Below, in pieces: positions 58,311 through 64,000 of a DNA stretch of 64,000 bases. Under the pieces are notes generated by a model. The model had not been told where the DNA came from, did no database searches, and saw only the letters and a program-made list of their open reading frames with translations. The translations under genes and the position numbers were made by a program. Each line of letters begins with the position of its first letter. The first letter of the stretch is position 1. The DNA is from Paenibacillus aurantius (GTDB taxonomy: Bacteria > Bacillota > Bacilli > Paenibacillales > NBRC-103111): assembly GCF_032268605.1 (NCBI RefSeq), contig NZ_CP130318.1, forward strand, positions 5,183,501 to 5,247,500. The letters run 5' to 3'.

Positions 58311-58340
58311 GTTTACCGGATAAGGCACCAGGTTAAACTT
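58311..58340 (+). promoter_or_regulatory. Sigma-F-like forespore promoter of the germination operon
   Basis: GTTTA (58311-58315), a 15-nt spacer and GGTTAAACTT (58331-58340). This fits the sigma-F pattern GYWTA, 15 nt, GGnrAnAnTw except at the fourth -10 base. The leader is about 120 nt. Confidence 0.5.
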
Positions 58341-58468
58341 GCTTCTATTGTAACGTGATGTCTCCACGCCGTCGAACAGTTTCGGCCTACTTGCCCAATG
58401 CCTCCCTCTCCTCCCCCGAATAGTTCGGGCTCTTTGGTAAATCCTACGAAGAAAGGAGGATTCGGCCC

Positions 58469-59908
58469 ATGTTGTTCTTTAAAGCCCCCCCAAAAGAAAA
58501 ACCGGTACCGCTTGCGGCCGGCCTGCCGGATGAGCCCGTCTCCCCATCGGTATCGGAAACCATTCAATGGCTTCAGAAGGAATTCGGCCATTCCAGCGAT
58601 CTGGTGGTCACCCGTTACAAGGACGCCGAGAAGGAACTAGCCCTGATCTATGTCGATACTCTGACAGACAAGCAAAAAATTCAGCACGTGCTTCCGCATC
58701 TCAACTCTCCTCAGGTGCCGCTGTCCTGGCCGCCTTTCTCTTCTCCAAGCGCCCAAGCCTGCCGGACCTACCCGGAGGCTGTCTCCGCCCTTCTGGAGGG
58801 CTATGCGGCTATCGCCCGCGAGGGGATGCCCGAGCTGATTCTCATCCAGGCCGACTCGGCCTTTCAGCGGGATGTTAAAGAGCCCGAAGGCGAAAGGGTC
58901 ATCAAAGGCGCACATGAAGGGCTTGTGGAAAGGCTGGCCATCAACGTGCATCTCATCCGCAAAAGGGTCGCGCATCCGAAGCTCATGATCGATCATTTGT
59001 CGATCCATACCGAGAACCGCACCACGATCGCCCTGCTCTACATTGACGGCAAGGCGGACCCCGACGTGATCCGGCAAGCCAAGGACCGCCTTAAGGAATT
59101 AGCGGGTGAACCCCTTTTGTCCATTAACCGGGTGGAGCAGACGCTTGAGGAATTTCCTTATTCCCCGTTTCCTCAAATCATTAATACGGAAAGGCCCGAC
59201 CGGCTGACGAGCAACCTGATGGAGGGACGGATTGTCCTGCTCATGAACGGTTCTCCGGTAGGACTTATCTTTCCAATCTCGTTCCTATCGCTCTACCAGT
59301 CTCCCGACGATTACAACAACCGCTGGCTGGTAGGCACCTTCTTCCGGATGATCCGGCTGTTCAGCTTCGTCACCGCCATAACGCTGCCTTCCCTGTACAT
59401 AGCCGTCGTTTCGTTTCATTTTGAGGTCATCCCGAACGAGCTTCTCTTCCCTTTGAAGAACTCCGTGCAGGACATTCCGTTCCCTCCGCTTGTGGAAGCC
59501 ATCATCATGGAGCTGACCATCGACCTGATCCGCGAGGCCGGGGTCCGGCTGCCCACCTCCATCGGCCAGACGATCGCCATCGTCGGAGGTCTCGTTATTG
59601 GGGACGCCGTCGTCAAGGCCGGTCTCGTGTCCAACATCACGATCATCATCGTGGCCCTGACGGCGATCGCTTCTTTTGCCGTTCCGTCCTCGGATTTAAG
59701 CGGAAGCTTGCGGATTCTGCGCTTTCCCCTCATGGTTGGGGCCGCCATGTTCGGCTTTCTCGGCGTAGTGATCGGCTTCCTGTTCATCCTGCTGGAGATG
59801 TGCCGGCTGGAATCCTTCGGCGTCCCTTACCTGTCCGTCCTGGATTCCCGGCTGCGGCAAACCTTCAAGAAATTCATCCGGCTGCCAGGCGGTGGAACCG
59901 ATGGCTAA
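58469..59908 (+). CDS. Spore germination receptor subunit A (GerAA family)
   Basis: 479 aa. The GerA-type N-terminal cytoplasmic domain (1-270) and C-terminal membrane part with about four to five helices (290-460) are seen. Family motifs: EGRIVLLMNGSP, PDDYNNRWLVG, SFHFEVIP, LREAGVRLPTSIGQTIAIVGGLVIGDAAV-like region with IGDAVVKAGLV. It sits in the inner spore membrane and with B and C subunits senses nutrient germinants. The ATG has AAAGGAGG 9 nt upstream. Its stop overlaps the B gene by 17 nt. Confidence 0.95.
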   Translation: MLFFKAPPKEKPVPLAAGLPDEPVSPSVSETIQWLQKEFGHSSDLVVTRYKDAEKELALIYVDTLTDKQKIQHVLPHLNSPQVPLSWPPFSSPSAQACRTYPEAVSALLEGYAAIAREGMPELILIQADSAFQRDVKEPEGERVIKGAHEGLVERLAINVHLIRKRVAHPKLMIDHLSIHTENRTTIALLYIDGKADPDVIRQAKDRLKELAGEPLLSINRVEQTLEEFPYSPFPQIINTERPDRLTSNLMEGRIVLLMNGSPVGLIFPISFLSLYQSPDDYNNRWLVGTFFRMIRLFSFVTAITLPSLYIAVVSFHFEVIPNELLFPLKNSVQDIPFPPLVEAIIMELTIDLIREAGVRLPTSIGQTIAIVGGLVIGDAVVKAGLVSNITIIIVALTAIASFAVPSSDLSGSLRILRFPLMVGAAMFGFLGVVIGFLFILLEMCRLESFGVPYLSVLDSRLRQTFKKFIRLPGGGTDG

Positions 59909-60989
59909 AGAGGCCGGCCGGCTGACACTGCTGCACTTCTTCTACTTCCTTCTGAACGCGCAGATCGGGGGAGGAATCCTCAGCCTGCCCTACCGGGTTT
60001 ATACCGCCGCGGGACATGACGGGTGGATATCCATTCTGCTCACAGGAGTGGCATGCGAAGTGAACATCCTGGTCATTTGGGCTCTCATGCGGCGTTATCC
60101 GGACTGCAATGTATACCAGATCATGCCGCGGCTTCTCGGCAGGAGGGCGGGGAAGGTCTTAATGGTACTTTATGCGGGGTATTATTTGGTTTTCGCGGGT
60201 ACCTATATCTCCGTCTATACCCGTACGATCCGGACCTGGATTCTGCCGACGACTCCCCGCTGGGTCGTGATATTCCTCCTCGTCGCTATCGTTTACTGCA
60301 TCGCCCGCGAGAAGACCAAAACAATCGCCCGGCTTTTTCTGCTGCTGTCCCCGCTTATTCTGACCCCGGTTATTCTGGACCTGTTCACCCTCCGGTACGC
60401 CCATCCGCTGTATCTGCTTCCGGTGGGGCAGACCGGGTGGAAGGAGCTCCTGAAGGGCGGGGAAGAGACCCTAACCATCCTGTATGGATATGACATGATG
60501 TTCTTCCTTTACGCTCGAACCCGCGGCTCCGACAAGGCGAAGCTGTACTACGCTCTAGTTGGGACGGCGGGGGTGTGCTTTCTCTATACGTATACCTTTG
60601 TCATGAGCGCCATGTTCTTCAGTCCCTTGGAGATGCCCTTGGTTCCCGAGCCGGTCCTCTATATGCTTAAAGAGATTACGTTCAAAATCGTGGAGCGGAC
60701 CGACCTGCTCTTCCTTTCGATCTGGATCATCATGGCCATCACAAGCGCCGTCAGTTACCTGTATGGCTCTTCCTTGGGAGGAGCCGAGCTGTGGAGAGGC
60801 CATAGCCGCAGGAAGCTCATGCTCCCGCTGGCTGTCGTCAGCTTTCTCATCCCCTTATATTTGAACGATGAATGGAAGCTTCAGGCCTGGAACCAGGTGA
60901 TTACCAGATGCAGCCCGTTCGTCACCTTCTTTATCCCCCTGGCTTTGCTGGCCGTCTCCCGCTTCGCTAAGAATAACAAAGGAGGGTAG
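59892..60989 (+). CDS. Spore germination receptor subunit B (GerAB family)
   Basis: 365 aa, about ten membrane helices. It belongs to the APC-superfamily spore germination permeases (GGGILSLPYRVYTAAGHDGWISILLTG, WILPTTPRWVV, PYLL-type ends). It holds the germinant-binding pocket of the receptor. Start overlaps the A gene; the C gene follows 3 nt later. Substrate cannot be predicted. Confidence 0.95.
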   Translation: MEPMAKEAGRLTLLHFFYFLLNAQIGGGILSLPYRVYTAAGHDGWISILLTGVACEVNILVIWALMRRYPDCNVYQIMPRLLGRRAGKVLMVLYAGYYLVFAGTYISVYTRTIRTWILPTTPRWVVIFLLVAIVYCIAREKTKTIARLFLLLSPLILTPVILDLFTLRYAHPLYLLPVGQTGWKELLKGGEETLTILYGYDMMFFLYARTRGSDKAKLYYALVGTAGVCFLYTYTFVMSAMFFSPLEMPLVPEPVLYMLKEITFKIVERTDLLFLSIWIIMAITSAVSYLYGSSLGGAELWRGHSRRKLMLPLAVVSFLIPLYLNDEWKLQAWNQVITRCSPFVTFFIPLALLAVSRFAKNNKGG

Positions 60990-60992
60990 GCC

Positions 60993-62084
60993 ATGGGTTT
61001 TTACAAAATGATCCGAATGGGAGTCCTCCTCCTCATCCTTCTTCCTTTAACGGGCTGCTGGGACCAAAGGCTGCTGAAGGATTCCCTTCTCTTGATTGCA
61101 TCCGGCTTCGACGTGGAGGACAATGGAAATGTCCGGCTCACCATGGCCGTTCTGTCTCCCCGGAACAAGGTGCTGGTGTTCAGCGGGACCGGGCTGTCCC
61201 CTCACGATGCGCGCAACAAGCTTGAAGAGCGGATGCCGGGCAGGCTCGACAATTCCAACAACCGGCTTGTGCTGATTGGTGAAGCGGCCGCCAAGAAAGG
61301 CATCTACCCGCTCTTAGATATTTTCTTCCGGGACCCGTCAAGCGCCCTGAATGCCAACATCGGGGTGGTCAAAGGGTCGGCCGAGAAGTACTTTACCCGC
61401 CATGCCAAGGATAAAATGGAGACCCTCCAGAACATTGACAAGATGTTTACCGACAAGCGGCAGACCAACCACATCCCGCTCGCCAACATCCAGTCCATTT
61501 GCCCGATCTTTCTCGATCCCGGTGAAGATATTATTCTGCCGTATCTCGCCGATGAGAAAGGGGATCTGTCCATTATCGGCAACGCCCTATTCAACGGCCT
61601 GAAAATGACGGGAACGCTCGAAAAGGATGAGTCTATTCTCTGCATGCTTCTGAAGGGCAGCATAGTCCGAACCGCCTCCTTTACCTTCCCCGTGAAAGGA
61701 AAAAAGGGACCCGCTTCCCCGCTGTCTTTCCAAATTTACAATAACAAGCGTAAGCTGCAGGTGAAGGCGGGACCGGGAGGCGTGGACGCCCGGATCGATC
61801 TGAAGCTGAATATCGAGATCATGGAGTATCCTCCGGATAACCTATCGGACCAGGATACGGCGGGCCGGATTGAAGGGCAGCTTGCGGATGAGCTCACCTC
61901 CCGCTCCCGCCGCGTGCTGGAGAAGCTGCAGAAGGCGGACTGCGACTTCCTTGGCATCGGCCGCCGGGTCATCGCCTACTATCCGTCGTATTGGAAAGAG
62001 ACGGACTGGGACAAGGACTACCCGAAAGCGGCGATGACCCCGGAGATCCGTCTGCATGTGCTGAAGCACGGCATTCTCAATTAG
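60993..62084 (+). CDS. Spore germination receptor lipoprotein subunit C (GerAC family)
   Basis: 363 aa. A lipoprotein signal ends at LTGCWDQ (Cys about 19); the CWD is typical of Ger(x)C proteins. The family core includes FSGTGLSPHDARNKLE and DNSNNRLVLIGEAAAK, and a C-terminal domain with DFLGIGRRVIAYYP followed by WKETDWDKDYPKA. It anchors to the outer face of the inner spore membrane and is needed for receptor function. Last gene; terminator at 62101-62130. Confidence 0.95.
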   Translation: MGFYKMIRMGVLLLILLPLTGCWDQRLLKDSLLLIASGFDVEDNGNVRLTMAVLSPRNKVLVFSGTGLSPHDARNKLEERMPGRLDNSNNRLVLIGEAAAKKGIYPLLDIFFRDPSSALNANIGVVKGSAEKYFTRHAKDKMETLQNIDKMFTDKRQTNHIPLANIQSICPIFLDPGEDIILPYLADEKGDLSIIGNALFNGLKMTGTLEKDESILCMLLKGSIVRTASFTFPVKGKKGPASPLSFQIYNNKRKLQVKAGPGGVDARIDLKLNIEIMEYPPDNLSDQDTAGRIEGQLADELTSRSRRVLEKLQKADCDFLGIGRRVIAYYPSYWKETDWDKDYPKAAMTPEIRLHVLKHGILN

Positions 62085-62100
62085 GCTATGGCCCGGAACC

Positions 62101-62130
62101 AAAAACCCGACCGCATCCGGTCGGGTTTTT
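62101..62130. terminator. Bidirectional terminator between ger operon and tetR
   Basis: AAAAACCCGACC/GGTCGGGTTTTT 12-bp stem, GCATCC loop. T runs on both strands serve both convergent units. Confidence 0.92.
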
Positions 62131-62163
62131 GGTTTATCCGTTTGGACTTCAAGAGAATCAAGC

Positions 62164-63057
62164 CTACAGCAGCCCCTCGAGCTTCCCTATCGCTTTCTTA
62201 AGGCCAGGAATCCGCTGGTCCTTCAGGAGCGCGAGCATGCCTTTGATCAGCACCGGCTGAGGCTCCGGCTTGGCCGCTTCCTCCTCCAGGAGCCGGAGGG
62301 AGGCCAGCGCCTCCTCCGCCCGGGAGGGATCCCCCTCTCCGCTGCCGTTCCAGGCTTCAATCAGCGCCCGCAGCTCGCGGACGGCTTCCTTCCAGGCAGG
62401 GACCCGGCCGGGCGCCTGCCCGCCTGCCCCTTCCAGAAGCTCGGCCAGGACCGCTTCGCCGAGGAGAGGGGGCCGGGCCTTGCCCATCATGCCGGTCATG
62501 GTATCGTCCACGCGGTCTACGATAAACTCCGCCAGCTGCTCCGGGTCGAGCACCTTGTCATAAAACAAGATATAGAAGAGATACTCCGACAGCATGCCAC
62601 CGAGGAGAGTCGCCCCATCCAGAGCGTACGGCTCCGCTTCTTCCCCGTAGGCCGCCACAATCCTCCTGCGGTGACTGTCGAGAATGCCCGCTCTCAGCCC
62701 GAACAGCAGCCTCCGAAGCTCGTCGTTCAGGCTGAGGGGCTTCTCCTGCATCTGCATGCAGAGAAAGCTCCGGTGCTCCTGCAGAAACTCCACCTGCCGG
62801 AGGATAAGCCGCACGAGCCTTTCCCGGGGAGACAGCCTCCCCTCCTGAGGCCTCTCGGCCTGCAGCTGCATAATCATATCCCCGTAATACTGATAGACCG
62901 ACAGAAGCAGGTCTTCCTTGGATGTGAAGTAGAAGTAAAGCGAGCCCTTGGAGATGCCGAGCTCCTCCACGATGTCCTGAATGGAGGCGGCATGATAGCC
63001 TTTGCGGGCAAAGCACCGGATGGCCGCCTCCAGGATGGATTTTTTCTTGTCATTCAC
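62164..63057 (-). CDS. TetR-family regulator, YerO-like
   Basis: 297 aa from a GTG at 63057 with GGAGG about 10 nt upstream. The N-terminal TetR helix-turn-helix is clear (ILEAAIRCFARKGYHAASI ... GISKGSLYFYFTSKEDLL). It is longer than usual TetR (about 200 aa), with an extra 90-residue charged C-terminal helix region; B. subtilis YerO, which lies next to the SwrC efflux gene, is similarly long. It is 38 nt downstream of the RND gene end and cotranscribed in the same direction, so it probably represses that pump. Confidence 0.9.
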   Translation of the reverse strand: MNDKKKSILEAAIRCFARKGYHAASIQDIVEELGISKGSLYFYFTSKEDLLLSVYQYYGDMIMQLQAERPQEGRLSPRERLVRLILRQVEFLQEHRSFLCMQMQEKPLSLNDELRRLLFGLRAGILDSHRRRIVAAYGEEAEPYALDGATLLGGMLSEYLFYILFYDKVLDPEQLAEFIVDRVDDTMTGMMGKARPPLLGEAVLAELLEGAGGQAPGRVPAWKEAVRELRALIEAWNGSGEGDPSRAEEALASLRLLEEEAAKPEPQPVLIKGMLALLKDQRIPGLKKAIGKLEGLL

Positions 63058-63095
63058 CGGTATTCCGCCTCCTTATCCGCCATGCTCACTCCGCC

Positions 63096-64000
63096 TCAGT
63101 CCGCCAGGACGGCCGACCGGTCGGAGCGTTTCCGGCGGCTGAACTTCATCAGGAATTCATAGACAATCGGAACGATCAGGAGCGTCAGGAGCGTAGAGCT
63201 CACGAGTCCGCCGATAACCGTTACCCCGAGCCCCTTGGAGATGATCCCTGCGCTCTCGAAGCCGAAGGCGAGCGGAAGCAAAGCCCCGATGGTGGCGAGA
63301 GCGGTCATGAGAATCGGACGCAGCCGGGTCGAGCCCGCCTCGAGAAGGGCTTCCCGCGTGGTCAGGCCTTCCTTCTCCTTGTGAATGACGCGGTCGATGA
63401 GCACGATGGCGTTCGTCACCACAATCCCTATCAGCATGAGGGCACCCATCATGGCTGAGACGCTGAGGGATTCTCCCGCCGCCAGCAGACCGACCAGGCC
63501 GCCGATGACGGTAAACGGAAGCGAGAACATGATGGCAAAAGGAGCGAGCGCCCCGCCGAAGGTAATGACGAGCACGAGATAGACGATCGCGATGGCGGCC
63601 GCCATCGCGAGCCCCAGCTGGGTGAACGTCTCCAGGATCTGCTCGGCCACGCCGCCGAACTGCACCTCGACGCCCGCCGGCTTCTGCAGCTCGTCCACCT
63701 TGGCCTTCAGGTCGTTGGACGCCTTGTTCACGTCTTTCGCCGTAATGTCGGCCGATACTTTGACCACCATCTTGTTATTGTTGCGCTCGATCGCGTTAGG
63801 AGAGGTCCCCTTCTCCACCTTGGCGACATCCTTGATCGGCACCTGAATGCCGAGCGGCGACGTCAAGGTCGTATTCTCGATGTCCGCGATGGACTGGAAT
63901 TGATTTCCGTCCGCCTGGACATAAACATTATAGGACTTGCCGTCCACGGTTACGCTCGTCAAGGACGGCGTTTCCCGAACGGGGGCCAGCTTCATCGCCA
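63096..64000 (-). CDS. swrC: RND efflux pump (SwrC/AcrB-type), C-terminal part
   Basis: Only the last 301 codons are inside; the frame is open to the right edge. It shows the second porter domain (FQSIADIENTTLTSPLGIQVP, DVAKVEKGTSPNAIERNNNK) and the final set of membrane helices (FGGALAPFAIMFSLPFTVIGG, GIVVTNAIVLIDRV and RLRPILMTALATIGALLPLAFG), standard AcrB/SwrC blocks. In B. subtilis SwrC exports surfactin and other amphiphiles using proton flow. TetR regulator gene follows. Confidence 0.94.
   Translation of the reverse strand, partial: AMKLAPVRETPSLTSVTVDGKSYNVYVQADGNQFQSIADIENTTLTSPLGIQVPIKDVAKVEKGTSPNAIERNNNKMVVKVSADITAKDVNKASNDLKAKVDELQKPAGVEVQFGGVAEQILETFTQLGLAMAAAIAIVYLVLVITFGGALAPFAIMFSLPFTVIGGLVGLLAAGESLSVSAMMGALMLIGIVVTNAIVLIDRVIHKEKEGLTTREALLEAGSTRLRPILMTALATIGALLPLAFGFESAGIISKGLGVTVIGGLVSSTLLTLLIVPIVYEFLMKFSRRKRSDRSAVLAD

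Overview
The window is about 60% GC and comes from a Gram-positive endospore former. Strong AGGAGG ribosome binding sites are everywhere. It also carries a tricistronic gerA/gerB/gerC-type germination operon, a SAM-I riboswitch ahead of metNIQ, LplB/LplC-type sugar permeases, a YheH/YheI-type ABC pair and a SwrC/YerO-type pair. Together these suggest a Paenibacillus-like organism. It reads as ordinary chromosome: I saw no phage, insertion sequence, CRISPR array, tRNA or rRNA. The genes at both ends are cut by the window edge.

Layout. 1-1.2 kb: end of a PLP-dependent (Cys/Met-type) enzyme. 1.35-10.3 kb: a YflT-type stress protein and a four-gene signalling operon (REC-PP2C phosphatase, sensor hybrid kinase, CheR methyltransferase, second hybrid kinase). 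The first three correspond to the RsbY/RsbK/RsbM proteins that control sigma-B in Bacillus cereus. 10.4-15.6 kb: recQ, a cold-shock gene, a second YflT-type gene, a hypothetical, a phosphotransferase and a DUF1761 membrane protein. 15.6-19.9 kb: signal peptidase I and molybdenum-cofactor genes (moeA-mobB, fdhD, mobA). 19.9-20.5 kb: a degenerate palindromic repeat array. 20.5-22.4 kb: a large secreted protein. 22.6-25.6 kb: promoter, SAM riboswitch and metNIQ. 25.6-32 kb: a secreted intradiol-dioxygenase-like lipoprotein with a DUF4405 membrane protein, a GNAT enzyme, an FAD oxidoreductase with divergent LacI regulator, and NDH-2. 32.2-42 kb: a fructan/fructoside locus (ROK kinase, two GH32 enzymes, sugar ABC transporter, LacI regulator) with three copies of one 15-bp operator. 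42.5-49.3 kb: secreted GH3 enzyme, LiaF/DUF4097-like membrane protein, 60-aa stress-type protein, NfeD-SPFH operon, minimal YkuD. 49.3-58.2 kb: heterodimeric ABC exporter, DUF378 protein, third stress-type protein, enolase-superfamily enzyme, MFS, GNAT, Gfo/Idh/MocA. 58.3-62.1 kb: germination operon behind a sigma-F-like promoter. 62.2-64 kb: TetR regulator and the end of an RND efflux pump.

The main unifying observation is a dispersed general-stress network. Besides the RsbK/RsbM/RsbY-like module, five separate genes (at 1353, 12858, 46923, 53085 and 53469) each have a sigma-B-type promoter: GTTT-- and GGGTAA, or one near match, separated by 13-14 nt. Three of the five encode YflT-like or similarly built proteins. 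The sigma factor and its RsbV/RsbW partners are not in the window, so the link from module to promoters is inferred. All promoter, operator and riboswitch calls were made by eye.
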